From positions 30,244,664 through 30,308,663 of the forward strand of contig BRKX01000006.1 of the NCBI GenBank assembly GCA_026008535.1: 64,000 bases of DNA, read 5' to 3'. Shown piece by piece: positions 12,654 to 21,512 of the stretch. The DNA is from Perilla frutescens. Lineage: Eukaryota; Streptophyta; Magnoliopsida; Lamiales; Lamiaceae. Numbering within the stretch: the first letter of the stretch is position 1; the number at the start of each line of letters is the position of its first letter. Under the pieces are notes generated by a model that did not search any database, was not told the origin of the DNA, and saw only the letters and a list, made by a program, of their open reading frames with translations. Both the position numbers and the translations under genes were made by a program.

Positions 12654-12741
<88 letters not shown>

Positions 12742-13875
12742 TGAAAGTGATAGAGTTTGGGAGTACACGTGTCCTAGTTAAAAATATTGAGGTGGATTGT
12801 AGTTGATGCATACACATATATGTACTATGAATGAGATTAATGGATTTTCATATTATAAAATTATTTCACAAATTAGAAACTTTGGGCATCCATATTTCTA
12901 AATAATCTTGAGAAGTAAATTACGTAGAAAAGAAAGGGGACAATGAGAATAACAAAGGTTGGTATTTAGTTTAATAAGAATTGATTTATAATACCTAGCA
13001 AATTGTTAATGAATAATTGATAGTTTATATGTATATATAAGTATATGCGTGTGTTTATTAGGATTAATTATACATGAATTTTTAATTAGATCATGATTAA
13101 TAATGATTGAAAGATTAAAGTTTATATTTGTTGATTGGTAAATTATTCCGAAAGGTTTAATTGTGTTAATAAATTAAATAAACAAACAATATTACTATAT
13201 TAATATTAGTGCATGTGTAAATAAAAAGGAAAATCATAAACTTCAATATCAAATATTATGGAAATTAGTTTGATTCATTATGTTGTATTAATTGAAAATT
13301 TCTAACAAATGGTTCAAAACGTATAATCATATTCTATTGAGTGAAACTTGACAAATCCATAATAGTTGGATAGTGTGAAATATTTTGTAATATAATAGTT
13401 AAGAAATTTTGAGTTAACAAAAGGGTTGGCGTGATTACAATTTAATTAATTCTATGAATCTAGTTAAAGCTATCACATATTATTGTATTATAATGAAACC
13501 ATTTGCGATAACTTAATAGTATTTTGCTACTGGATTTATAAAGTTAATACAATTAGTTAATTTTAATTATTTTGTATTAATTTGTTAGTAATCTATGGTT
13601 TATCTTAACTAGATTTTATTGAGAAAGCACACACTAAGATTCCAAATATTGTAAGCTTGGAACTCGAGGTAAGTAGAAATCCATCCTCAACTACAATGCA
13701 TGAACATAGTATTATTTAACTATTTGTTTATTATTTATTATTTATTATTGTGTTATATTAATTTTTAACACTTTTTAATGGAAAAGTACATACTTATATT
13801 TTGCTAAGAGATGATTCACCCACATCTTTACATTACTTTATATTTTACATTTATTTTATTGGGGCGGGTGTTACA
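12332..13875 (+). repeat. 3' LTR with internal deletion
   Basis: Collinear with the 5' LTR to about 13760, where TGTTATATTA joins directly to ATTTTTAACAC, skipping about 0.9 kb present in the 5' LTR. It ends GGGTGTTACA. The first bases are slightly eroded (TATACCCGGG instead of TGTAATACCCGGG). Confidence 0.9.
12655..12740. repeat. (AAT)n microsatellite in the 3' LTR, expanded
   Basis: About 28 trinucleotide units, against about 12 at the equivalent place in the 5' LTR. Translated on the minus strand it gives the poly-Tyr and poly-Leu frames in this region, which are not genes. Confidence 0.95.
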
Positions 13876-13880
13876 CCTTC
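13876..13880. other. Right target-site duplication CCTTC
   Basis: Matches 6916-6920 exactly. The Athila-like sequence resumes after it. Confidence 0.9.
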
Positions 13881-14038
13881 TGCTAAGAGAAAGAGATCAG
13901 GGCTCGATAAATCTAATTAGGGAGTTTTATTATTATTTTTTGAAATAAAAGAAAAAAACAAATTCAAATAAATGGTCAGGTTGCCTCCCGAGAAGCGCCC
14001 TTATTTAATGTCCGAGGCTCGACACAATCAGAACTCAA

Positions 14039-15456
14039 TCATGTGATAAATTTGAGGGTGGCCAGATCTACCCCGTCGAGAATAGTCATCTTCATCCCCG
14101 CACTTTTATGCTTCTTAAAAAGCTCAACCAACCTTGCTTCTTGCTCTTTGCAAAGAGTATTGCTCATGATGACAGGTAGCATGTCTTGCTCTCCCAGAGA
14201 AACATGTTTCAGATGCTCTGAAAGCACCTTCAATTCCAACATTGGAGCTTTCATAATAGATAGTAAAATCGGCTCTGAGTTGGTTGGTATGTGCATACTG
14301 CTTGACAGATGCCGACTGGGAAACTCACTGGTAGAATACATCTTCATGATGACATCTCGAATCTCCTCATCTTCTTCTGTTATTGCAGTGGTTTCAGTCA
14401 GCCCACCAAAAAGTACCTGTTCGAACCTATCTTCCCTGAAATGGTTATCAACAAAATCGTCAACCAAATGATCAACAATTTCAACCATATAAAAAGCTTC
14501 ATGGTCCTCAACATGCTTCATAGCTTCAAAAATATTAAATTTAACGATATCACCATCAAATTCAAAGCTAAGCATGCCCTTATCAACATCAATTTTTGTT
14601 CTTGCACTTTTCATGAATGGCCTTCCTAAAAGAATCAGAGATCTATGTGCAGAGAAGGAATCATCCATGTCAACTATGTAAAAATCCACAGGAAAAATCA
14701 AGTCATTAACTTTAACAAGAACATCTTCAACCACACCTTGAGGATATGCATTAGACCTATCGACTAATTGAATGACAACACGAGTTTCTCTCAAAGGCCC
14801 TCATTACAATTCCTTATACATAGACAGAGGTATAATATTGATAGATGCACCTAAATCTAGCATGACTCTCTCAATCTTCTTACTGCCAATAATGCAAGGA
14901 ATAGTAAACATACCTGGATCCCTACATTTTTGTGGTAATTTTCTTTGAATGACAGCAGAAACATTTTCCCCAACCTTAATCATCGCATCTTTCCAATACC
15001 AAATCTTTTTAGCATATAGTTCTTTCAGAAATTTTGCGTACCTGGGAAGTTGCTTGATGGCATCAATCAAAGGTAAATTAATTTCTATCTTCTTGAATAG
15101 CTCGAGGATCTCCTTTTCATCATCATCCTTCTTGTTTCGAATCAACCTGGAAGGAAAATGTGCTGCAACCAAAGATTGAGAGTTAGAAATTTTTGATTCC
15201 AAACTTACCTTGGGAGGAAGAGGTTCGGCAAGTTGTTTTTCCTCTGCCATGGATTCTCTCTTTTGTACTTCAACATGCTCTTCTGGCTCTTTTTCTTTCT
15301 TCTTAGCCTCTAATTCGACTAACTTCTTCCCACTTCTCAAAGTGATAGCACAAACATGCCCTTTTGGATTTATTTCCGTTTGAGATGGGAGGTTGCCTTA
15401 ATTCACTTGCATCTTGGTCATTTGAGTAGCAAGTTGGGTGATTTGAGTGCCCATAC
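14039..15456 (-). pseudogene. gag C-terminus and aspartic protease of an Athila-like retrotransposon, broken
   Basis: One continuous minus-strand frame from 15454 to 14039, interrupted by TAA at 15400-15398 and by adjacent TAA and TGA codons at 14806-14801. The part before about 15340 has the gag-end signature ITQLATQMTKM and ITLRSGKKL. The retropepsin active site appears as MLDLGASINIIPLSMYKEL just before the double stop. After it come VVEDVLVKVNDLIFPVDFYI and ILLGRPFM, conserved protease C-terminal segments of this lineage. The frame ends soon after EARLVELFKKHKSA, the point where the linker to reverse transcriptase normally begins, and then departs from the family. Normally this polyprotein continues for more than 1,000 residues. 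It cannot make an active enzyme. Confidence 0.85.
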
Positions 15457-15888
15457 TGTAACGCCCCAGTCCCACTAGGACCAAAACGTCACCAAAAGAC
15501 GTACGTACATGCTTACGTGATAAATATTTTTCAAGAAATTAAATTAACTTTACAAATAATTTGTAAACGGGCAACACCTCAACTTAAAAATATTCGAACC
15601 AGTGCTTTCAAAGTCAACTTTCAACAAAGCTTTTCAAAATCACAAACTCACACATAACCAAATGACCTATTAACAAGAAATATATATAGCCAAACAGGCC
15701 ACATATTTAAAAGCACCACGGTCAACCCATGTATACATTCAAAATATTTGTATATATACAGTGAAAATTGACCACGGGGGTCAACAACTTTCAAACTTAA
15801 AGGTTTTGTAGAGTATCAACGAAAGCATTTAATATTTAATATACAAACATAAGTTTAAAGATGGTTTTAAGCAAAATGCTGCTGCTTC
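15457..15888 (+). mobile_element. LTR fragment (gypsy-type), truncated
   Basis: TGTAACGCCCCAGTCCCAC at its start interrupts the Athila-like gag. No matching end is seen. It stops near 15885, where sequence belonging to a minus-strand copia-like element begins. No coding capacity. Confidence 0.45.
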
Positions 15889-16338
15889 TTCGTCATGAAT
15901 GACAGGAAAAATCAAGTAATCGGTTTGGATTAGGATGAAATCGATTAGTTGGTTTGGGCAAAACGATTCAATCGGTTCTGGATACCATATTGAAGTTGTT
16001 TGAGTAAATCATAGTAGCTAAGTATCAAACCAAACTCAGATCATTTTATGAAGTTGTTTGAGTAAATCATAGTAGCTAAGTATCAAACCAAACTCAGATC
16101 ATTTTATTAATCTGCCAAAATCAAGTACAATGAACATAATCTATTATTTATATACAACCATCAATTGTAACTAACTTGCGTACAATCGACGCAACTAATG
16201 ATCCTGTGGTTACAAACTATGATCCGAGATGTGAAGGTATCAACGGCTGTGATTGCCTCAATTGTGGTCCCATGTATGAGTTGACTGCCACGTAGATATC
16301 AAGTGTGAACTGCTGCTGAATACTCTTTGCTCTCAACA
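15889..16338 (-). mobile_element. Truncated copia-like LTR element: LTR, primer site and leader
   Basis: Read on the minus strand: a 348-bp LTR with TGTTGAGAGC...ACTTCA ends (16338-15991), containing TATAAATA near 16150 and AATAAAATG polyadenylation-like sequence near 16105. Then comes TGGTATCCAGAACC (15987-15974), a diverged initiator tRNA-Met primer site, and a short leader that ends with an ATG-led frame (MTKKQQHF) at about 15896. The rest is missing at the junction with the LTR fragment 15457-15888. Superfamily is inferred from the short LTR and primer-site layout. Confidence 0.5.
15992..16107. repeat. Exact 58-bp tandem duplication inside the copia-like LTR
   Basis: 15992-16049 is repeated without a mismatch at 16050-16107. 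It lies at the LTR end next to the primer site. Perfect identity implies a recent duplication. Confidence 0.95.
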
Positions 16339-16475
16339 ACTCTCCAAAAATCACCACTTCCATGAAAAATCTGAATATTTTATTTTGATAATTAAATTTT
16401 ATGAAAAATTGTATTTCGATAACGAAATGATTATACGGAATCGTGACATTACATGTCTGGATTTCTACGTGAACA

Positions 16476-16718
16476 TCAGGTTTGTATCATGATGACGAAC
16501 TGTTGGAGGCTAGCTAGCTTCTTTTCTGTCGTCTTCTTCGCATACTCTGATTGAATGGCACTCGCCAATAATTTTTCTTGCGTGTGAACGATCGGTGTGA
16601 ACTTCTTCTTCTTGGGAATTTTTGTTGCAATATATTTTTCCTTTTCAGCTCTTCTCTTAGCAACTGAGTTTCTGTGGAAGTGGCATGATGTTGATAAAGT
16701 AATATGTGCTAAGTACAT
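16476..16718 (-). CDS. 80-aa ORF, possibly a YL1/SWC2-like fragment
   Basis: Minus-strand frame of 80 residues, highly basic in the middle (AKRRAEKEKY, PKKKKF), followed by HTQEKLLASAIQSE and EKKLASL. The order of a serine-rich RxSV-like start, a basic AE-rich helix, then TQE-LL-x-A-x-x-x-E recalls the central region of YL1/Vps72 (SWC2), the H2A.Z-handling subunit of the SWR1 complex. The match is weak and by eye. The genuine protein is several hundred residues long, and no other part is nearby. It may be a captured fragment or chance. It lies between a truncated retroelement and a MITE. Confidence 0.25.
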   Translation of the reverse strand: MYLAHITLSTSCHFHRNSVAKRRAEKEKYIATKIPKKKKFTPIVHTQEKLLASAIQSEYAKKTTEKKLASLQQFVIMIQT

Positions 16719-17078
16719 CGACCAAAACTTTTATTTTAAACTTGCTATTTCTTTCACCATGTCTGTGTTCATCATGCATGTTTTTGTATAAATGACTCAT
16801 GATGTTAATGTTTTTATATAATAACACTACAATTTATACTAAATAGTTAATGTTGCAATGTCATATCTAATGTTTCATTTATATCAAAATTTTATCATCC
16901 ATCAAATTTTCTCATGTTTGAAAGATGATTTAAATTCCAAAAATTGAAGTAAATAGAATTGTGTTATCAGCGTCGGTAAAAGCATCAACCGAAAATATAT
17001 AGAGATTCGGGTAGTTGATGAAAATGAAACATTAGAGGCGACATTCCTATTACATATAAGTTGATATGTTAATATGAA
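16719..17078. other. Intergenic, no supported gene
   Basis: AT-rich DNA. Short frames on both strands show no recognisable motif. Confidence 0.5.
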
Positions 17079-17087
17079 AAAGTGCAA
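17079..17087. other. Left 9-bp target duplication of the MITE
   Basis: AAAGTGCAA, repeated exactly at 17448-17456. Nine bases is the usual duplication length for Mutator-like elements. Confidence 0.75.
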
Positions 17088-17447
17088 GGGCAAGTCTCTT
17101 GTACATAAGATGTACATGAGACGGTCAACGCGTTGATCGGGTCAACGCGTGTTGAACCGGTCGATGCTTTGACCAAAAAATCCGTCAAAATTAGTATTAT
17201 TCATAATACTGAAAAGTATCATTTCAAAGGCTAAAAAGTATCATTTGTATCAATAAAAAGTATTTGGCAGAATAAAAAAATAAAGAAAAAAACTGTTAAG
17301 ATCAGTATCAATCATTCGAAATTAAAAAAAGTATCAATTGTATCCCTAAAAAGTATCGCCAATTTTCACAATTTTTTTGTCAACGCATTGACCAAGTCAT
17401 CGCGCGTTGACCGTCTCATATACATCTTATGCACAGGAGTTTTAGCG
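17088..17447. mobile_element. Mutator-type MITE, 360 bp
   Basis: Imperfect terminal inverted repeats of about 50 bp. The left end contains CATAAGATGTACATGAGACG and GTCAACGCG. The right end reads, in complement, CATAAGATGTATATGAGACG followed by GTCAACGCG. The outermost 15 bases are more diverged. It is flanked by AAAGTGCAA on both sides. The interior has several AAAAGTATC copies and no coding frame. It would need a MULE transposase in trans. Whether the nearby FAR1-related protein has any such role cannot be told from sequence. Confidence 0.75.
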
Positions 17448-17456
17448 AAAGTGCAA
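17448..17456. other. Right 9-bp target duplication of the MITE
   Basis: AAAGTGCAA, identical to 17079-17087. Confidence 0.75.
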
Positions 17457-18488
17457 ATATTAGGGTATTCAATATAATTTACCAATTCATAATCGAACTC
17501 TTCTTATTGCATTCCTTCATGAATATTCAGGACTCTTGATATACATAGCTTTAATTTAAGAGCAGTGCTATATGGCCACAATGTGGCCAAGCCACAATTA
17601 AGTGAACCGGGTTTCACTAATCCGGTTTCACTGTAAACCGGTTTTTTTAAAAAACAAATTTTCAGACTACCTAAAATACCCTTTGCCTCTAAAACCATTC
17701 TCCCTCCCACCCATCAATAAATTCTCTCTTCTCTTCCCTCCCAATCCTACTCGATTTCCCTCTCATCTTAAATAATATTTACCAAAACATTATTAGTACT
17801 AATAAATTAATGACGAAAAATTATATTAATAATACGTTGACTAAAAAAAATATATTGAATTACGAAAAAAATATATTTTTAATATATTGAGGTACGAAAA
17901 AATATTAAATAATAAAAATAATATATTTAGTCATGAAATCAGTATTACTAGTATAGTATTAATAATATTAATAATATGTTGATGTAAAAAATATGAACAG
18001 GACGTAAAAAAATATATTGAGTAAGAAAAATTTTAACGATAAAATATTAATAATATAATGACGATATAATATGAATAAAATATTTGTAAATCATGATAAA
18101 AGGGAATTATATTCTTTCAAATCTTTAGAAAATATTTGTTGCATTCATCTAATATTTAGAATCAATTATTTTAATTTTTATTTTGAGTCAGAATCAAATA
18201 CTATGTAGTACAAAACAAAAAAAATCCAAACAAATATTTTTATTAACCAGTCTCTTTAAATTATTTAAAAAAAAGCATTGCAATAATAAATTACGAAAAA
18301 AAAATAATACTATTCATCAAAATATTAAATAATAAAAATTAATTTATTTATTGTGTTAATCAAACTCTCTCGATCTAGTTTTCAAATCAAAGTCTTGAGA
18401 TAATCGTTTCATATTGAGTTCAAATTAAACTCTTGACAATACCGTTAGGTTCCATTTAAGATTACTCTTCTCGATAGAAGGTAGCCAT
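17457..18488. other. Upstream region of the FAR1-related gene, no gene seen
   Basis: Contains short dyads (GGCCACAATGTGGCC at 17573-17587, ACCGGTTT blocks to about 17643) that look like another small repeat. AT-rich sequence with recurring TACGAAAAAATAT-like motifs follows. No terminal inverted repeat matching DNA downstream of the FAR1-related gene was found by eye. Confidence 0.5.
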
Positions 18489-18498
18489 AAACCCTAAT
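18489..18498 (+). promoter_or_regulatory. Telo-box-like AAACCCTAAT in the 5' leader
   Basis: AAACCCTAAT lies 28 bp before the start codon of the FAR1-related gene. The motif is common in leaders and proximal promoters of plant housekeeping genes. Confidence 0.45.
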
Positions 18499-18525
18499 CT
18501 TTCCCAAAAAAAAAACTCAAACGCC

Positions 18526-20742
18526 ATGGATATCGATACTAACATTCATGTTCATGATACGATTGTAGATTTGTTTGGAGATGATTCTGGTACAGATGCA
18601 AGTCTATCAAATTCACAAAATTCAGAAACTGAATCTGAAGAAGATGTAGAAGTAGACATGGAGGAGATCGAAGAAGAAGTAGAAGAACAAGTTGTGGATG
18701 AAGAATTTTTAAATGAAGGGCCGAAAAAAAATATGCAGTTTCGGAGTAAGGAGGACCTCTTTGCAGCGTATCAATCTCATGCCAAGCATAAGGGTTTTTC
18801 CATTGCCATTCGAAGAACACGTGGTAAGTATATTATGATTGCGTGTCATAGAGGTAGAAATCCTGAAGCCTTGAAATCTTCGAAAAAGATTAATTTTCCA
18901 GCGAGACTGAATGCTATACAGAATGTTAATGGTAGTTGGAGCATTTCTAGTGTTAATCATGTCCACAACCATGAGCTTGACCTTGTGAATTCGGTTTTTA
19001 TGGCTGCTCATAGAACTTTGACCGTGAACATGAAGAGGCATCTAGAAAATAATGATATTGCAGGGTTACGCACTTCTAAAAGCATACGACTTTTGCAAGT
19101 GCAAGCCGGTGGACCTCAGAATTTAGGAGTGGATAAAAAAGATTGTAGAAATTTTGTTGAAAAACGAAGAAGGTTGAGACTAGGTGCAGGGGACGCCGAA
19201 GCCATTCACAATTTGTTCTTGAGGCTTCAAAAGACCTATCGTAATTTTTTTCATTTGATGGATATCGACGATAAGGGAAGGCTTAGAAATGTTATGTGGA
19301 TACATCCTCGTAGCGTGGCTGCATACGAAGAATTTAACGAGGTTGTAAGTTTCGACACAACATACCTCGTCAACAAATACGATATGCCATTTGCAACTGT
19401 GGTGGGGATCAATCATCATAACCAATCCATTCTTCTAGGTTGTGCGTTGTTGTCGAAGGAAAATAGTGAGTCCTTCAAATGGTTTTGGAGTAATTGGTTG
19501 GAAGCTATGGGGAATATAGTGCCTACGGCTATTTTGACGGATCAATGTGATGGTATTAAGAATGCTTTAAAAGAGGTAATGCCCGACACCATTCACCGTC
19601 TTTGCATTTGGCATATTCTTTCGAAGGTCCCAACCAAATTCAAGGCCGTGTGTGATCCTAAAGAAGCCGGGAGAGAATTCACTGAGTTGATATACGAAAG
19701 CATTACTATCCCTGAATTGGAGTCGAGGTGGAATGAATTTATTGAGAAGCACAACCTACATGAAAATAGGTGGCTTTCAGATTTGTGGGAAGTAAGGGAA
19801 AGTTGGATCCCCGTCTACTTGAACCATATTTTTTGGTCCGGTTGTAAATCTACCCAAAGGAGCGAGTCGATGCATTCCTTCTTCGATAACTACATTCATT
19901 CAAGAAGCTCATTGAAACAATTCGTTGAGCAATATGAAATTGCGGTTTGTGATAAAGTGTATATCGAGATGCGAGCCGACTATGATTCCAAAACAAGGGT
20001 GATTAAGTGTTTTTCCATTTTTAAATGGGAAGAACAATTTCAAAAGGCCTACACCAACAACATATTTCAGCTTGTTCAAGATGAAATAAAGGGGATGTGG
20101 GTTTGTGACATTACTAACGTGCCTATTATTGGGGAAGATGTTGAAATATTTGAAGTGGTGGATAGTGGTATGATGAGCAAATATCACAAGCAATATACAT
20201 TCAAGGTGGAGTATAGACCTAAAGGAGAATATCTAGATTGTGATTGTAAGAAGTTTAACTCGAAGGGTATTCTTTGTCGCCATATATATAAGGTGTTGGT
20301 GAAAAAGAATATTGATTCGGTTAATGAGAGATATCTAATGAGAAGATGGAGGAAGGATGTGTATAGGCAACACTCAAGTATTTGTTTTGCAGGTGGTTAT
20401 CCTCACATGACCAAGGAATATTCAAGGTATCAAGACGTGGAGAAGGTGTTTCAAGAATGCATGGATAAGTCTTATCAAGATGAATCTAAAATGAAGTTCA
20501 TCAAGGAAACCCTAAAAGAGTGTAGTGCTAAACTAGATAAGATGATTAGTACTAGTGTTGCTATGCAAGGAGAAGGAGAAGAAGCTAGCCATAATCTTGT
20601 CTTGGATCCGGAGCAAATTAATCGTAGAGGAAGGCAAAAAAAAAACCGGGTTAAATCGATCAATGAAGTCATCAAGGAAAGACAGAGCAAGGCGACGAAC
20701 AAGAAGAAGAAGAAGAAGAAGAAGAAGAAGAAGAGTGGTTGA
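18526..20742 (+). CDS. FAR1-related protein (MULE transposase-derived), 738 aa, intronless
   Basis: Layout: acidic N-terminus (about 35-65, many Glu), FAR1-type DNA-binding domain (about 70-155, ending HVHNHEL), MULE transposase core (about 250-365) with VSFDTTY (D277), ILTDQCDGIKNAL (D339) and RLCIWHI (C360, H363), SWIM zinc finger (C572, C574, C584, H586), and a C-terminal poly-Lys tail. The family includes FHY3/FAR1 light-signalling transcription factors and still-mobile MULEs. The length is typical. Start: ATGG after an A-rich leader with AAACCCTAAT. The second expected zinc Cys of the FAR1 domain seems replaced (NFPARLNA, F124), which may weaken DNA binding. Two of the three catalytic acidic residues are clear; I could not place the third with certainty. 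No flanking inverted repeats were found, so a domesticated gene is likelier than a live transposon. Confidence 0.9.
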   Translation: MDIDTNIHVHDTIVDLFGDDSGTDASLSNSQNSETESEEDVEVDMEEIEEEVEEQVVDEEFLNEGPKKNMQFRSKEDLFAAYQSHAKHKGFSIAIRRTRGKYIMIACHRGRNPEALKSSKKINFPARLNAIQNVNGSWSISSVNHVHNHELDLVNSVFMAAHRTLTVNMKRHLENNDIAGLRTSKSIRLLQVQAGGPQNLGVDKKDCRNFVEKRRRLRLGAGDAEAIHNLFLRLQKTYRNFFHLMDIDDKGRLRNVMWIHPRSVAAYEEFNEVVSFDTTYLVNKYDMPFATVVGINHHNQSILLGCALLSKENSESFKWFWSNWLEAMGNIVPTAILTDQCDGIKNALKEVMPDTIHRLCIWHILSKVPTKFKAVCDPKEAGREFTELIYESITIPELESRWNEFIEKHNLHENRWLSDLWEVRESWIPVYLNHIFWSGCKSTQRSESMHSFFDNYIHSRSSLKQFVEQYEIAVCDKVYIEMRADYDSKTRVIKCFSIFKWEEQFQKAYTNNIFQLVQDEIKGMWVCDITNVPIIGEDVEIFEVVDSGMMSKYHKQYTFKVEYRPKGEYLDCDCKKFNSKGILCRHIYKVLVKKNIDSVNERYLMRRWRKDVYRQHSSICFAGGYPHMTKEYSRYQDVEKVFQECMDKSYQDESKMKFIKETLKECSAKLDKMISTSVAMQGEGEEASHNLVLDPEQINRRGRQKKNRVKSINEVIKERQSKATNKKKKKKKKKKKSG
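20701..20733 (+). repeat. (AAG)11 coding microsatellite
   Basis: A perfect AAG run at the 3' end of the FAR1-related CDS encodes 11 of its 12 terminal lysines, just before SerGly-stop. Length changes here would alter the basic tail without shifting the frame. Confidence 0.95.
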
Positions 20743-21072
20743 TCGTTGTACTTGTGTTTCAATTCGGTCATATTGTATTGTATTTATGACTTTGTGTTTC
20801 GCTTTAATTTGAGTTGATTTATAAGTTAAATTACTAATTTCCCATATCAATACTAATATAAGTTAAAGTTTAAGGAGTATTTGATTCAAAGGAGCTTGAT
20901 TAATAGTCTTAAGGAGTATAAAAGAAATAAAATTATAGTTTCGGTGAATATAATCAGTGTAATTTTATGATAAATTTAATTTTATTATATTGTGTAGGAG
21001 ATATAAATTTTGTCCCAAAGTTAATTATACACTAAAAAATATTCAAAATTTAATAGTTTAATAAATGATTGT
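20743..21072. other. Downstream of the FAR1-related gene, no gene seen
   Basis: AT-rich 3' flank with AAATAAAATT near 20926-20935 as a possible polyadenylation signal. Two direct copies of TTAAGGAGTAT occur near 20870-20920. Nothing else is recognised. Confidence 0.45.
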
Positions 21073-21083
21073 AAAAAAAAAAA

Positions 21084-21197
21084 CAATTTTTAGGCCTGAT
21101 TTATTAATTATAGTCAGGCCCATAGTAATCAGTAAGAAGGCCCAAATATCAGGTATTATGCATTGATGTTAGTGGGATCCGACCCCAAACGTGGACA
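21084..21197 (-). ncRNA. Candidate Pol III small RNA gene, copy 1
   Basis: Body of about 114 nt predicted from the promoter at 21220-21261 and a T11 run (minus strand, 21083-21073) as terminator. The start is placed about 23 nt after the TATA core, by analogy with plant U6 genes. The sequence starts near TGTCCACGTTTGGGGTCGG and shares with copies 2 and 3 a GGGGTCGGATCCCAC block able to form a hairpin, then ATCAATGCAT. A terminal hairpin (GGGCCTGA pairing with TCAGGCCT, about 21113-21088) lies just before the T-run. I do not recognise it as U3, U6, 7SL or RNase MRP RNA. Expression is unproven. It could be a repeat carrying a snRNA-like promoter. Confidence 0.35.
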
Positions 21198-21219
21198 TCA
21201 AGTGCTGCATGTCCTATTA

Positions 21220-21261
21220 TTATATACAAGCTTTTTTCCTTTCATCTTTTTGATGTGGGAT
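21220..21261 (-). promoter_or_regulatory. USE plus TATA, Pol III spacing (copy 1)
   Basis: Minus-strand ATCCCACATCA (21261-21251) is one base off the plant snRNA upstream sequence element RTCCCACATCG. TATATAA follows at 21226-21220 after exactly 24 nt. In plants a short USE-TATA gap of about 24-25 nt marks Pol III snRNA genes, and a gap about 10 nt longer marks Pol II ones. Confidence 0.45.
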
Positions 21262-21320
21262 GAAAAAAAATTATGCTTTTATTATTAATTTCTGTATTAA
21301 ATAATTAGGCAAAAAAAAAA

Positions 21321-21448
21321 CACGTTTTGGGCCTGCTTTAATATTTATAGTGAGGCCCATAGAAGTCAGTTCAAAGGCCTAAATAAGCAGGCCCAAAGCT
21401 CAGGATGTATGCATTGATGTTAGTGGGATCCGACCCCTAACAAGGACA
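21321..21448 (-). ncRNA. Candidate Pol III small RNA gene, copy 2
   Basis: Tandem duplicate of copy 1, about 250 bp away. Body of about 128 nt, ending at a T10 run (minus strand, 21320-21311). It shares the GGGGTCGGATCCCAC hairpin block, here flanked by fully complementary GTTAG and CTAAC, and the ATCAATGCAT segment. A terminal hairpin (GGGCCT pairing with AGGCCC) precedes the T-run. Sequence between the conserved blocks differs from copy 1. Confidence 0.35.
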
Positions 21449-21470
21449 ACCGGTCCTGCATGTCCTGTTA

Positions 21471-21512
21471 TTATATACAAGCTTCTTTCCTTTCATTTTT
21501 TCGATGTGGGAT
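21471..21512 (-). promoter_or_regulatory. USE plus TATA, Pol III spacing (copy 2)
   Basis: Minus-strand ATCCCACATCG (21512-21502), a perfect USE, then 24 nt, then TATATAA (21477-21471). Confidence 0.5.

Larger units (their letters stand above)
6921..13875 (+). mobile_element. Non-autonomous Ty3/gypsy-like LTR retrotransposon with a nested hAT element
   Basis: Complete structure: TSD CCTTC, 5' LTR 6921-11354, primer-binding site 11358-11369, a non-coding internal region of about 0.98 kb, polypurine tract about 12320-12331, 3' LTR 12332-13875, TSD CCTTC. No gag or pol frame is present, so it must have been moved by proteins of another element. ATTTCGAGGACGAAATTTTT just before the polypurine tract is the usual 3' end of Tekay/Del-type chromovirus internal DNA, which points to that lineage as the likely partner. 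It sits inside the Athila-like relic. The two LTRs align closely (about two dozen differences by eye over roughly 1.35 kb), suggesting a fairly recent insertion. Confidence 0.9.
4054..15456 (-). mobile_element. Athila-like Ty3/gypsy element, degenerate, split by a younger retrotransposon
   Basis: Minus-strand relic in the order gag C-terminus and protease (15456-14039), post-pol leader (about 14038-13881), then, across the inserted element 6921-13875, a post-pol region (6915-5427), polypurine tract (5400-5393) and 3' LTR (5391-4054). The block around 13976-14015, reading GGGAGGCAACC on the minus strand, and the GCTCGAGGACGAGCA block at 5411-5426 are typical landmarks after pol in Athila-type elements. 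RT, RNase H and integrase, normally several kb, are absent: the protease frame runs almost straight into post-pol sequence. The 5' part is cut at 15456/15457 by another LTR. Lineage is from recalled family features, not a search. Confidence 0.7.

Noticed and set aside
12547..12817. Poly-Tyr and poly-Leu open frames
   Set aside because: They are readings of the (AAT)n microsatellite in the 3' LTR.
14043..14629. Plus-strand frames of 142 and 106 codons
   Set aside because: They are shadows antisense to the gag-protease pseudogene, whose minus-strand frame has clear family motifs.
17504..17710. Minus-strand 68-codon frame near GGCCACAATGTGGCC
   Set aside because: The region looks like a short repeat with dyads; the frame has no family resemblance.
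18539..20850. Several antisense and out-of-frame ORFs over the FAR1-related gene
   Set aside because: They are shadows of the 738-codon CDS; none has recognisable content.
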